A stretch of DNA of 64,000 bases from Dryococelus australis (Eukaryota > Arthropoda > Insecta > Phasmatodea > Phasmatidae). Positions 1-10,552 of the stretch are shown here, piece after piece (positions within the stretch are counted from its first letter, which is position 1; each line of letters starts with the position of its first letter). Both the position numbers and the translations under genes were made by a program. The stretch is from NCBI GenBank assembly GCA_029891345.1, contig CM056995.1, positions 211,557,047 to 211,621,046 on the forward strand. Direction: 5' to 3'. Under the pieces are notes generated by a model. The model made no database searches and was not told the origin of the DNA. It saw nothing but the letters and a program-made list of their open reading frames with translations.

Positions 1-192
1 ATGTTCTCGACATATTAATTTAAAAACGTACTGGATATTCGTCAACGTACAAACAGTGAGTTCTAGGTTCGTATCCAGAGGAAAAAATTGAGTATATCCG
101 CTTTTTTTCGGGAGTAAGTTATGGACGTCCCTCTATGCGACTATACACTCGCTGTTCTTTTGTTATGCAGGTAAGCTTGCCAGGTTAGCAAG

Positions 193-284
193 TAATGAAA
201 ATAACTTCGTGCACCCGTACGGTAGGTGTAAATATGAGACATGTGCCCTCCCTAGGAAAAACAATTATCTGGCCTCTTACAGTG
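193..284 (+). repeat. 90-bp direct repeat, copy 1
   Basis: This segment, from GTAATGAAAATAACTTCG to CCTCTTACAGTG, recurs at 1255-1345 with only scattered substitutions. The second copy ends at the outer edge of a Polinton-like terminal sequence, so this copy may represent part of the uninterrupted target or an older duplication. Confidence 0.8.
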
Positions 285-640
285 TGTTTTAATCTTTATA
301 ACTTGAATTATGATGCAAACTGTACTTATATCTACGTTACCTGTCATTGTTTAAGTATAATATAACTACCTACATTTAATGTTTATCATAACTATAACCT
401 GTTTTTATACTTACCAGTGAAGATAGATTTTAACTTTTTTCTTGTACCCCCACCTATTTTTGGTCACTAAAGTTGTTTGCCCTTTAACGTATCAGTAGAC
501 AGAAAATAAATAACTCTTGCTGAGACCTGACCAATTGACCTACTACTCTTCAATCAATTTTAGTCAGCCAATCTAAGCTATTAGAGGTTGAATGTTGCGT
601 GCATCTGCTGGTCGGCGAGTCAGTGAACTGCATCAGTGGT

Positions 641-695
641 AGTGGAGCCGCGGTGCTCGAGTGGCTAGGGCACCGGTCTCTAACCCACACATGCC
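641..695 (+). mobile_element. tRNA-derived SINE head, truncated
   Basis: The segment contains a pol III A-box-like stretch, GAGTGGCTAGGGCACCGG, followed by a short anticodon-like region. No B box follows within tRNA distance. A MITE starts at 721, ~70 bp downstream of the A box. It resembles the 5' head of a tRNA-derived SINE, but the evidence is thin. Confidence 0.3.
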
Positions 696-720
696 TAGTG
701 CACACAGTCGTGTACGTTAC

Positions 721-1150
721 TAAAGGCTGTTCACGATAAAGTGAGCACTTTTGAAATCAACCTTAGAAAAAAACGTCACTGCCCCTGTCTGCGTATATTT
801 TGACGGGCGCACTGAGTGACATGCGCCCAGTAAAGATGGTGACGATGGAGGCCAAGTAGTTTCACATCTTAACGTCGAAAAAAAAGTGTTAGGTAACCAT
901 TTGCGATAACGAAGATTAGTTCTTTCGCTTCCGGTTTTTTAAATGCATCAAAATATAAAAATGAGTAAATTTGTAAAATATTTAATTTAATTTTATAATA
1001 ATTTTACAATTTGACTTAAAAGACGCATGAACAAAGTGATGAGGCCCGTGACATTGTTAATTTTACATAAGGCGGAAGAATACACAACATGTACACAAGT
1101 AGATATTAAGCAGGACTTTCGAGAATGCTCAGTTTATCGTGAACAGTATA
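721..1150 (+). mobile_element. MITE copy A (TA-flanked, ~0.42 kb family)
   Basis: A non-autonomous DNA transposon with ends AGGCTGTTCACGATAAAG and its inverse TTTATCGTGAACAG, flanked by TA. The same family occurs at 2271-2696, 3713-4123, 54303-54726 and 62469-62893. TA target duplications are typical of the Tc1/mariner superfamily; the mobilising transposase is not identified. The left part has a decayed version of the short open frame that stays open in copies D and E. Confidence 0.9.
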
Positions 1151-1254
1151 TATGGCCATTTACTCTAACTGCGAGGATCAGTGGCCAATGACCTTCCCTG
1201 TGCGAAACTGATTCGTAAACCGTGTTTCTGGCCTACGTATGATTGCTTCGTATG

Positions 1255-1345
1255 TAATGAAAATAACTTCGTGTGCCCGTACGGTAGGCGTAAATATGAG
1301 ACGTGTCCTACTTAGGAAAAAATAATAATTTGACCTCTTACAGTG
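1255..1345 (+). repeat. 90-bp direct repeat, copy 2
   Basis: Near-identical to 193-284. It runs directly into the terminal sequence of a Polinton-like element starting near 1342, so the boundary of that element can be placed by comparing the two copies. Confidence 0.8.
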
Positions 1346-1975
1346 AAATGATAAAGTTCAAGCTGGCACAGGCCGCAGACGCAGGATTGGAGGACAGGCG
1401 TCGGCCATATTGGATGTCGTCGGTCATCTTGTCATCAGTATGCCGGCGGCCATCTTGTCTGCCAGTACGTCTCTTCCTGCTCTTGCAGTTCACCTCAAAA
1501 CTTTATGATCTGTGATTCATCTCCGACGGTGGCCATCTTGGATTTCACTTCCCGTTCTTGCATTCTGAGGGTTTCCTCGGGGTACTCTCAAATCTTATTT
1601 CATTCCCATTCCTCCTTTTTCTCTTTTGCTTTCTCTCTCTTATTCTCTCTCTATATATTCCTCTCGTTCTTTCTCTTCCTTCGTTCTCTCTTATTCCCTG
1701 AGGGGTTTTCTCATATTCCTTACATCTCGTCAGCTGGAGTCGGCCATATTGTTTGATGTCTGCTGGTGGTGGCCATCTTGTTTTGCCATCATCTGCTGGA
1801 AGTGGCTATCCTGCTTGTCGATCATCTTTGATTCCCGCATCAGCCGCTAGAGTGTGCTCACAGCCATATTTGGTTTCAACATTCGCCACCAGAGTGTATT
1901 GTGAAGTTCCTCGTGGGGCAGCTAGAGGCGCTGGCGGCAATCTTGTGTTCACTCATCGTCTACCGAATTAAGTAC
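1342..1975 (+). mobile_element. Solo terminal repeat of Polinton-like element (element C)
   Basis: The segment starts AGTGAAATGATAAAG and continues with GCTGGCACAGGCCGCAG and GGATTGGAGGACAGGCG. These align with the left end of element A at 37379 (AGTAGTATAAAAT, then GGCACAACAGGCTGCAGG and GGAGGACTGGAGGAC). Further in it carries repeated GGCCATCTTG motifs and a pyrimidine-rich tract, as in the ends of elements A and B. No interior or second end follows, so it is probably a solo or truncated terminus. The 3' boundary is approximate. Confidence 0.6.
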
Positions 1976-2270
1976 AGCGCGCATCATACAAGTGGGGGAG
2001 AACTCGTAATGAAAAGGAAGGAGTAGCACGGGCTGACATCACTACTCTAGAGGTTCCCGCAGCAGTTTGTCAGTAAGCACAACTACGATGGGGTTTATGT
2101 CCCAAGAGCTATACTCTCCGCAGCTGCTCTGATGCCTCCAGATGACAGAGTAACCAGGCCTTAGGTGGCTGTAAGGTATTTGCATAGCCGGCTGCGTGAC
2201 TATATTAAGTGAGGGTAATTCAACTAAGGAAGGGGTATCTCTCTATACCAGGCCTTAATTGGCTGTTGTG

Positions 2271-2696
2271 TATAGGCTGTTTATGGTAAAAATGAGCCCT
2301 TTTTAAAACCCTGCTTAAGATTTACTTATACGCACTTTGTGTATTCTCCAGCCGTATGTAAAATTAACATTGACGTGGGCCTCAGCACTTTATTCGTGCA
2401 TCGGTCAAATGAAAGTGTGAAATTATTAGAAGAGCAAATATTTTACAGATCCGCTTATTTTTACACTTACCTGCTTTAAAAAAATAACGAAAAGCGAAAA
2501 ATATTTAAGTTTTTACAAATGGTTACCTAACAGTATTTATTCGACGTTAAGGTATGTAACTACCTTCCCTCCATCGTTACCAACTTTACTGTGCGCATGT
2601 CACTCACTGCGCCCGTTAAAATATAGGTAGGTAGGAACAGTGACTTATTCCGAAGGTTGATTTCAAAAGTGCTCACTTCATCGGGAACAGCCTTTA
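2271..2696 (-). mobile_element. MITE copy B
   Basis: Same family as copy A in opposite orientation. It begins TATAGGCTG and ends GGGAACAGCCTTTA. The interior aligns in reverse to 724-900 of copy A. A TA flank is visible on both sides. Confidence 0.9.
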
Positions 2697-3712
2697 ACAT
2701 GAAACCTGGTTGGGATAGCCTCGACTACGGAAGGAGCTTCAATTTCGCCATCTAGGAGGGTCAGTTCAGCTCCAGGATGGCGTCTCAATGGCAGGAGGTC
2801 CAGGCTGTGTACGCTGTAAGGTGGCGCCCAGGAGACACCGACCTGGTGGGTTCGTCCTCGATCGTAGAAACAAAGGGACTTCCCCCTTCACCTTGCGAGC
2901 GCCACCTTGGAGGCGGAGATAAATCTGGCTGCCTGATTACCCCTGCGCCCGGAGGTCAGATTGACGATGGGCTCTTACTGGCAGTGGTTTGAAAAAAGCC
3001 ACCGACAATGCCGCAATCGTCGAAAGACGAGACGTGACACGGCTGTTATGCCCCAAGTGTCGTGCAGGGCGCGGCCTCCGAAAGGGGAATTCGTGCCTTT
3101 GTAGGCTGGGAGGGAAAAAAAATCATAAGCCGGTATGGTGGTGGATAGTGGGCTTTAAAATCTACATAATAATATAATGCATCAATTGGGAATCAGTGAA
3201 ATACCAATAACTCCCAATATGGCACATAGCTCATAGCGTAATGTCGCTACTCCAGTAATGGCCTTACAGCTAGGGACTAGTGCAATTCAAGCCTTGTTGT
3301 TGTAGCACAGCAGTGTCCGATGCAGTGCCGACACAAGAAATGACGTGAGAGTCTGCGGCCAACTGGAGCCGAGTTAAGGTTTATTCTACTCAGGTTGGGA
3401 AGCTCAATACATTTAGTTTGGCTACTGAATTTTTCCGCCACTAGGTAAGCGCTAGTGTCGCATGTGTAAAGGATTTTCTCTACTCTCCACGTTAAAAAAT
3501 GAAATTAATGCCATAATCATAAATCAAATATAAAATAACTACTTAACTAAGTAGAATTTTTCTCTTTTATTAGTCACGTAGCTTAAAATTTTAATTAAAA
3601 GTGACCTCTTTCCTCTTTTGGAAGACTGCGCACCTAGCGGTGGAAATTTCCCCTATGCAAAACTCTGCCTTAAGAAAACTCAATTTGTTCCTAACATGCG
3701 TACAATGAACGT
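2697..3712. other. Unassigned, locally GC-rich DNA
   Basis: Bases 2700-3130 are clearly more GC-rich than their surroundings and hold two short open frames (71 and 62 codons) with no recognisable protein family. They could belong to a decayed retroelement or a CpG-rich regulatory stretch. 3180-3712 shows nothing recognisable. Confidence 0.5.
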
Positions 3713-4123
3713 TATAGGCTATTAACGATAAAATGAGCACTTTTTGAAGGACCTGCTTAATATCTACTTGTATGCACGTTGTGTATTATTCCGCCTTATG
3801 TAAGATCGACATTGTCATGGGCCTCATCACTTTGTTCATACGTCGGTCAAGCGAAACTGTGAAATTATTAGAAAAGTAAATATTCTACAAATTTACTCAT
3901 TTTTACACTTCGACAAACGAAAGAAATTTTTTAAGTTAACAGAAGTGGTTACCAAACACTTTTTATTCGACGTTAAGATACGGAACTACTTTCCCAACCA
4001 TCGTTATCAACTTAACTGGGCGCATGTCACTCGGGGCGCCCGTTAAAATATATGCAGGTAGGAGCAGCGACTTTCTTCTAAGGTTGATTTCTATAGTGCT
4101 CACTTCATTGTGAACAGCGTTTA
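3713..4123 (-). mobile_element. MITE copy C
   Basis: Same family and orientation as copy B, starting TATAGGCTATTAACG and ending GTGAACAGCGTTTA. It lies 1 kb from copy B, so three copies sit within the first 4.2 kb. Confidence 0.9.
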
Positions 4124-4780
4124 GCCGAGTGGCGATAGTCGAGCGGCGGTAGTCGAGCGACTTAGCCTGCTGTAGGTGGTAGTTACGAACACACGGCTAA
4201 AGCTCCCTGCGGGCCGGAGGCGCATTCCCGCTCAAAATTGCCTGCTCCCTGCGCGCCGTCCGCAGTGTTGCCAGACTGCGCTCGAAGAACACTGTCTAGT
4301 TAAGGATCTAGCAGTCAGCTATTTCACCCAAATATGAAATCAACAACAGAATTCGAACCACTGAATATATTTTCATGGAGATATATTTACTGACAAGATA
4401 ATGCTAGTTAGTGTCATACAGAGCAATAGTTGATACATTCTAAAGTTCTCGATTTAAAATTTGCTAACTTTTTTGCGAGAAATTTGAGATAAAATCTTCA
4501 AAATCAGGAAATATGACATAGTAAAATATTATTTACAACTATATGTTTAAAAATTATGCAACTCAAAAGGAATTAGATTAAAAATCATTTTTATTAAAAT
4601 TTTACTGCAGAGTTTTTAATAAGATTGCATAAAACCTCACTGAAATATGTAATGTGGTTGAAATTCTGTTTAGTGATTTTATGTTTGGGGAATTCACACA
4701 TTGCGAGACATTACCGCTGCTCTTGGAACATGTTCGCAGTCAACTTGCGCAGATTGCAAAGCCCTCTTATTTTCGCCCAC
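4124..4780. other. Unassigned
   Basis: A GC-richer start (4130-4300, with repeated TAGTCGAGCGRC-like words) passes into AT-rich sequence. No gene or repeat family is recognised. Confidence 0.5.
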
Positions 4781-5362
4781 GGTAATGTTCAGGAAACTAA
4801 ACGTCTAAACTGCGGCACGTTATTCCTTACGAAAAATAAAGTAGAAAATATGTAAGACACCATATACTTAAAACAGAATATTAAAGAAGATATGAGCTTA
4901 TGAAAATTGGGTTTTGAAAACCTATTTTCACTGAATGCCTTGAACATTTTACCAGTGGTAGGGATGGCGGCGATTTATCCACAGTAACTTACGTCCCACA
5001 CGGTTGATAGGGACACGGCTATTTGGCGCGCTATAGAGCGTGTACTAGTGGAGGGCATGTCTTTTATGTGCTGACGTGTCACTTCCTCAAGCAGAACAGT
5101 TCGCACAGATCGAGGACGGCCAACATTATGCATGTGTCTCTGCAGCATGGGAAGCATAAGTCAGCTTTTTGCTGCGGACTTTGTGGGCGCTGTACAACTC
5201 ATACAGTGAAAATACGTTTTCAAAACCGAATATTCACAGACTCATATGTATCTGCTTTCATATTTCGTTTAGATATACGGTGCCCTATATAATTACGACT
5301 TTGTTTTTCATAAGGTATCACCTCCCGCATTCTGGGCGTTTAGTTTCCGAACATTCTGTATA
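4781..5362 (-). mobile_element. Deleted mariner-like element with ~170-bp inverted ends
   Basis: The two flanks, 4781-4960 and about 5195-5362, are inverted copies of each other. Shared words include GGAAACTAAACG, TATTTTCACTG and the GGCGG edge. Between them lies only a fragment of transposase N-terminus (minus strand, 4979-5165). This is an internal-deletion derivative of an IS630/Tc1/mariner-type transposon with unusually long terminal repeats. Confidence 0.75.
4979..5165 (-). pseudogene. Mariner-type transposase DNA-binding fragment
   Basis: The minus-strand reading contains GRPRSVRT followed by STSTRSIARQIAVS and STVWDV. This is the second helix-turn-helix of DUF4817-type mariner transposases, in which a GRPR-like linker precedes a recognition helix ending in STVW. 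Only about 60 residues remain, and the catalytic DDE/D domain is absent because the element is internally deleted. It would bind transposon ends if expressed; no promoter is seen. Confidence 0.75.
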
Positions 5363-5764
5363 CATCCGCCACGTGTAAAAATTAACATGTTATGATTCAA
5401 GAGATCGTATCCTTGTGTCAACGAAGCGATACTATGTAATCGCAATAAACATGATAATGACGCTGAACACAAACGCTTAAAAATATATAAAACTATTTTA
5501 AGATGCCAAAACTTTAAGACGCAGTTCTCTGGTTATTATTTTGCTAACCTCATTACAAGGTCTCCAGTGATACATGAGTTCTAAAGACTAATACTTTTGC
5601 CAAATTTTGATTTCAAAAGTGCAGATAAAAAATTTAACACGTAAATAAAGAGCGCAAACATGCACAAATCTTTCCTATACTGCTTATTTCGAAAGGAAAT
5701 TAAAACGCTCGTCCAGATTGTTTTTGTCATCGATCTATTATGGTGTAAGATTTTTATTTTTTAG
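5363..5764. other. Unassigned, possible intron end
   Basis: AT-rich sequence without repeats I recognise. Its last 20 bases form a pyrimidine-rich tract ending TTTTTTAG, which reads as a splice acceptor for the exon proposed next. Confidence 0.4.
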
Positions 5765-5964
5765 AGTGCAGCAACTTTCGTGGAAGCAGCTATGAGTCGG
5801 CGAAACTGCACTGCCTAGTGACGGATGTTGACCTCACATCGGCGCCGCAGAGGACAATCAACTGGCGAGGCCGCGTGATCAGCAGGAACGGACTGTCGCG
5901 CGAGCAAGCAAGACTAAGTTACCATGTTCTCCTACACTGTAAAGATATTTCTAACTGGAACTGA
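5765..5964 (+). CDS. Candidate 3' terminal exon of an unknown gene
   Basis: A pyrimidine tract and AG at 5763-5764 precede a 66-codon open frame that ends at TGA 5962-5964. The exon is markedly GC-richer than the DNA on either side, as expected for coding sequence. An AATAAA signal follows at 6067-6072, about 105 bases after the stop. The predicted C-terminus contains the words VISRNGLSREQAR and LHCKDISNWN, and I recognise no family. The first complete codon is in phase after two exon bases. No upstream exon can be identified in this window, so the intron may be long or this may be a chance frame. Confidence 0.4.
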
Positions 5965-6066
5965 CAGTTTCTTGTATATATAACAATTTTTGTTAATTCA
6001 CAAATTTTATATTGTAAATATACAGTGTTTGTTCATTTGCAAGTGCAGCATTTATATGAATAACGA

Positions 6067-6072
6067 AATAAA
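6067..6072 (+). terminator. Polyadenylation signal AATAAA
   Basis: AATAAA lies ~105 bases downstream of the stop of the candidate terminal exon, a normal 3' UTR distance. AATAAA is common in AT-rich DNA, so its weight is modest. Confidence 0.35.
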
Positions 6073-6468
6073 CCATAGTTGTTGAAAAGATTTCGTTAAC
6101 AGCAGCGTGTCACTCATCACTTCTGAGAATTCCAAACATTCCGAGAACAGCCTTCTTGGCTCGAGGAGGATTGCACTTTTAAACAGTATAATATTTTAAA
6201 GAATGTCATTACAACATGTTGAAGCGGCAAATTCGATTATGAGTAATATAAAATAGTTTATAGACTTTAATTCCGTAGTTGTTTGAAGTAATTTAAAATT
6301 CGTCGTTAAAAAAGAGTAGGGACAGAGGATTCGGGACTTAAATTTTTTAGATAATTGATTACAATTACACAAATTAAGTATTTCAGCTTAAATTATTTTA
6401 TCTTCTATCATAATTGCACAGAAAAATATCCATAAAAATATTGAAACGTATTAAAATAAAAATTGGCG

Positions 6469-6525
6469 ATATATATATATATATATATAATATATATATA
6501 ATATATGTATGTGTGTGTGTGTGTG

Positions 6526-6554
<29 letters not shown>
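6469..6554. repeat. (TA)n/(TG)n compound microsatellite
   Basis: An 86-bp run of TA passes into TG repeats with small interruptions. Confidence 0.95.
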
Positions 6555-6557
<3 letters not shown>

Positions 6558-7186
6558 ACTATTTTTTGTTAATTTAATTTACAAAAAAATCTTGAAAACG
6601 TGTCATCAAGCAATTCCTTGCAAAGTTTACAAAGATTATTTTATAGTGTTAACTAAAACTTTTTTGGCAACCAGTTCCGAAACATTTTTTTTGTCAAGTG
6701 CGAAATATTTATTATTGTGTACTGCCGCCGACATAACTGCGTCCTCTATGCTGTTAAACTAATATACCACGCTGGAAGTTGCCTTGGAAGATTCCATGGA
6801 ATCGTGCATCACCGTTAGTATAGGATATTCTACTATTTGCTGTTTCCTTGAATTTATTCTACTATTTGCTGTTTCCTTGAATTGTGCTGGGCTCGGGATT
6901 ACCCAACAACATTCGGGCTCTTAGTTCTGTAGTTTAACGATGTTCAAAGGATATGACCTTAATTTTCAGGACTTACCACGCAGTCGCCCACAGTGTTTGA
7001 TAAACTAGGCCACATTTCCAATGATGGGGAACTACGGAACCCAGGGGAAGTCCCTGTATCTATGGTTTCGTCATCGAAGGTCAAATTCAGCGATAGTAAC
7101 TAGGCCTGCTAGGGTAATACCGACGTATTATTGTGGAGCGAATATCACGTTATTAAGCTTGCGAAATGTTCTTTCTCGCACGCTCT

Positions 7187-7194
7187 CACTCTCT

Positions 7195-7227
<33 letters not shown>

Positions 7228-7229
7228 GT
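7187..7229. repeat. (CT)n microsatellite
   Basis: About 43 bp of CT dinucleotides with a few interruptions. A (GA)n/(CT)n tract can act as a GAGA-factor site in insects, but nothing else here suggests a promoter. Confidence 0.95.
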
Positions 7230-7481
7230 GTCGGGACGCGTACACTGTCAAAAATAAATGTAACTTAAAAAAAAAAATGTTTTTTGGTAATTTTCATTTT
7301 GCATGTTATAATTTGTGAAAACAACTACAGTACGTATAATATTACACAAATATATTAATGTATTGCTTAAACATAATATTGGTGTTGATATGCACATTTT
7401 GAAGTATATGTAAAACACACCCACTTCCTCTATTAAAAACTTATATTGTGAATTTTTTCTGCTACATGGTCATCAATATCA

Positions 7482-7483
<2 letters not shown>

Positions 7484-7550
<67 letters not shown>
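7484..7550. repeat. (TA)n microsatellite
   Basis: 67 bp of pure TA repeat. It is prone to length error in assembly. Confidence 0.95.
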
Positions 7551-7560
<10 letters not shown>

Positions 7561-8892
7561 AATATTCGGTAATGTATATTTTTATGAGTAAATAACTAAA
7601 ATGAGTACAGTGTTTGTAATTTTACACTAATGTTCCTAGGAATTCAAAGATACTTACAAGTAATTGTTTAAAACTTGCGATCTAGCAGTAGGGCGTAGAA
7701 CTACTTCGGACTCCATTTGTGCGTGCAAAGGTAAAACTTTGCTTCCGCTGATGGGATATTCTGGCTTTTGCATGTGACTACGTATTCTATATCTGAAGTA
7801 AACTGTTATCCACATTTTTGACATAATTTCTTTATAAGTCTGTTAAAGTATTAAGTTACAAAACAGAGTACAACAGCGTGAAAAATTGTGAAACAACACA
7901 TAAATATAGTATGTGAATTAACATGACACAGCTGTAAAAGAACTTATACTGATGCTAAAACGGTGCAAATAAACAGTGAAAAATGTACATAAATTGTGAA
8001 TTTACAATTGCAACGAATCTGTTATTTAATTTTTTGTAAGTGAAAACATACAACATAAATACTGTGGTGAAATTACTTTTTCGATGTCTGTGTAAATTTA
8101 CTTGCAATGGATAACAATTATATGAATGTTGCAGTTAATTTTTTGCTACATAGTAATTATAATTTTACATCATTGTATGTAAAATTAGTTACGGTGTACG
8201 TGTTGTGCTTGTGAGCTCGTGCATGTCATAACTAAGGCTTGCTATGTAGGCGCGAGAATCTTCAATAAGTATTTATATACCTACAATTAATGAAAAACGA
8301 TAAAGATTGTTCGAGTAATAAAATAAATAAATAGTCCTCTAGCTTATTTCCCAGTTCAGCACAATATCCTGTAGCTGCTCCGTGCTATGTCTCAGCTATT
8401 GCAGTAAACTGTCCCTACATATGTACATGCATATACATATATATGTATGTGAATGAATAAATGCTCATAGGACAAAAATTGATCAATTCTAACTTCTGAA
8501 ATGTACCTTGCTTAGTATACAGCTTCCACAAGCATGAATAACAGGCGCAATTAAATTTACATAAACTAACGTATCCATAATTTTCGGTACACCATTACAT
8601 AAACTGAAGGAATTAGATATTGATAAATATTTAACACGAGATTAGAGATTAGCTTCAGAATATAAAAAAAAAAAAATTAGGGTAAGGCAAGTAACTGAAA
8701 TTAACAATGTCTTTACCTGTAAAGACAGGAAGTGGACTACAGCATGGTGAATTTTCACCATTTTTGATTTCATTTCTCATACATCGAATGAGGCATTTAT
8801 TGCACTGTACCACCTCTTCGCTATCTATGTAGCACAACATGTATATCCTAATAATTCAAATACAAAAACTACCACCTTGTTTATGTCAATTT

Positions 8893-9140
8893 TCTAGGTG
8901 TTTCAAGTGACCCCGAACAGGGACAAGGCATTCTTAGGGGAACATTAGACACTCAGGAATGGGGAAAGAACAGGCCAATGCTTATAGTAAAGAGCTTCCC
9001 AGCGTTTGCCTAGATTGTTTTCGGGGAACCATGGAAAACCGGAATCAGGATGGCCGGTCCGGGATCCGAACCCAGATAATCCCGAATGCAAATACCAAGG
9101 TTTATCAATGCTCCATCTCACTCGGTCCGGGAATCACTTA
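8893..9140 (-). mobile_element. tRNA-derived SINE, family 2
   Basis: On the minus strand it reads from a tRNA-like head (GGACCGAGTGAGATGG) to a B box (TCTGGGTTCGGATCCCGG), then CCGGCCATCCTGATTCCGG and CGGTTTTCCATGG. The same body recurs at 62894-63066 on the plus strand (GACCTGGGTTCCGG, CTGTTTTCCATATTTTCCC). The pol III A and B boxes mark it as tRNA-derived. Confidence 0.75.
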
Positions 9141-9263
9141 TGAACGAATACTATAAAAATAATTACAGATGCCAAGATTATAATTTCAAATACTTTGTGT
9201 AACTTAAAAGAGTGAATTCTATTAGCTTGGCGTATCACGTGAAAGTACGGTCTTCTGTTTCGT

Positions 9264-9490
9264 GGGGACCGTGGTGGCTGAGCGGTTAGACTGCTCGCCT
9301 CCCCCCAAGGCAAACCGGGTTCAATCCCCGGCCGGGTCACCGGATTTTCTTCGTTGGTCGGAAGGTTTTCTCGGGAATTTCCCGTGTCCCTCGCCCTGTC
9401 ATTCCGGCGCCGCTCCGTATTCAACCTCAATCACCCTCATCGGCTCTCAAGACCTCGCAGTTAAGAGCCGCCCAATTCTCTTCACTCTGT
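9264..9490 (+). mobile_element. tRNA-derived SINE, family 1, copy 1
   Basis: The head carries an A box (TGGCTGAGCGGTTAGA) and a B box (CGGGTTCAATCCCCGG) at tRNA spacing, resembling Ser/Leu-type tRNA. The body has GGTTTTCTCGGGAATTTCCC and ends CTCAAGACCTCGCAGTTAAG. Two further copies lie at 58375-58640 and 63071-63345. Short open frames across it are a by-product of its GC content. Confidence 0.85.
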
Positions 9491-10188
9491 TTTCGTGAGC
9501 AGGAGTGTGGCAAATTGGTGTCCGACGGCAGTCGGTAGAGGCAGCAGGTCGGCTCGCTTGGCAACGCCGCTTAATCGGCGGCTCCAAATCGCCAGCTTGC
9601 TCACGCAGAAGTTGATTGGGAGAGAAGTTGGCCTTGCACTAGTTGTGCGCCATCAGCCAGTGGGCTGACTGATCCCACACCGCCACTGCTGCCGCACGAC
9701 CGGCAACACAGGGTGCGTTCCAACAACTGACTTAGGGGACTATGCAGGGAAATGTTTTCTGTGAAATTGTCGTTTGTGCCTAAACGCTTATCTCGGCAAA
9801 TAAAAGTTCTGGCCATATTAATTTTGGTCAGAAAGCATTTAAAAAACTATTGTTTTTGTCCCTATCGTTTTACTTGTATCATATTAACAGTATTAATGGA
9901 GGAAAAATTTTTTGCAAAAGTGGTCAAATAAAGCAATTTTAAAGCTTGCCTATGCAGTTGCCTTAAGCGGCAAGAGAAAAATACGATACAGGCGTAGTTC
10001 AATCTGTGGTCTTTCATCGCGTGTAATGAAACCCCACTGTTACAGGTCTAATTTGAACAGTACAGCGTTACGACGATAACACTGCACGCTTTGCACGTAG
10101 GAGCGATGAGGCGCTAGGCGTGCGTGTAACTGTCGACCGTATCGCTCCCTCGCTTCTTAACCTTGGTCGCGCAGCTATATAGGACCCT
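9491..10188. other. Unassigned
   Basis: GC-moderate DNA directly after the SINE, with no recognised repeat or gene. Confidence 0.5.
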
Positions 10189-10552
10189 TAACGAGATGGC
10201 TCAGACCATGGCCGTAGAAGACAGGCCTAGACACTAGCTTGAAAAGTTGACGCTCTCGTTGACCCAGTTAGTTCATGAACCCAGCCGCAGAGCGCTGCTA
10301 CCGAAGTAGTGTTGTTGACATGGCTAGCATGGGGAGGGGAATTGCAATATTTTTCTTAAAGTAGTAAAATGACGTTCATATTTTTAAGGCGTTATCCATA
10401 TACCAGCAACGCTAATAACACTAGTTTGCTTGCAGCGCTCTGCGGCTACTGCATGAACTAAATCAGTCAATAAGGGGGACAATTAGCTAACATTGTTAGA
10501 TAGGCGAGTGTCCAGACTTGTCTTCTATGACCGTGGCTTAGACCATACGCTA
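10189..10552. mobile_element. Foldback/MITE-like palindromic element
   Basis: The two halves are inverted copies. Left words ATAGAAGACA-like, TTAGTTCATG and GCCGCAGAGCGCTGC recur inverted in the right half as GCAGCGCTCTGCGGC, CATGAACTAA and TGTCTTCTATGAC. The symmetry centre is near 10370. It has no coding capacity and was probably mobilised in trans. Confidence 0.75.

Larger units (their letters stand above)
1..720. other. Unassigned AT-rich DNA with a repeat and a SINE-like head
   Basis: No coding signal is visible. The stretch contains one copy of a ~90-bp direct repeat (193-284) and, just before the first MITE, a short tRNA-like sequence (about 641-690). The rest shows nothing I recognise. 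Confidence 0.6.
6086..8885. other. Unassigned AT-rich DNA with microsatellites
   Basis: No gene is seen. It contains three simple repeats listed separately and an exact local duplication, GAATTTATTCTACTATTTGC-type words at about 6825-6880. Confidence 0.6.
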
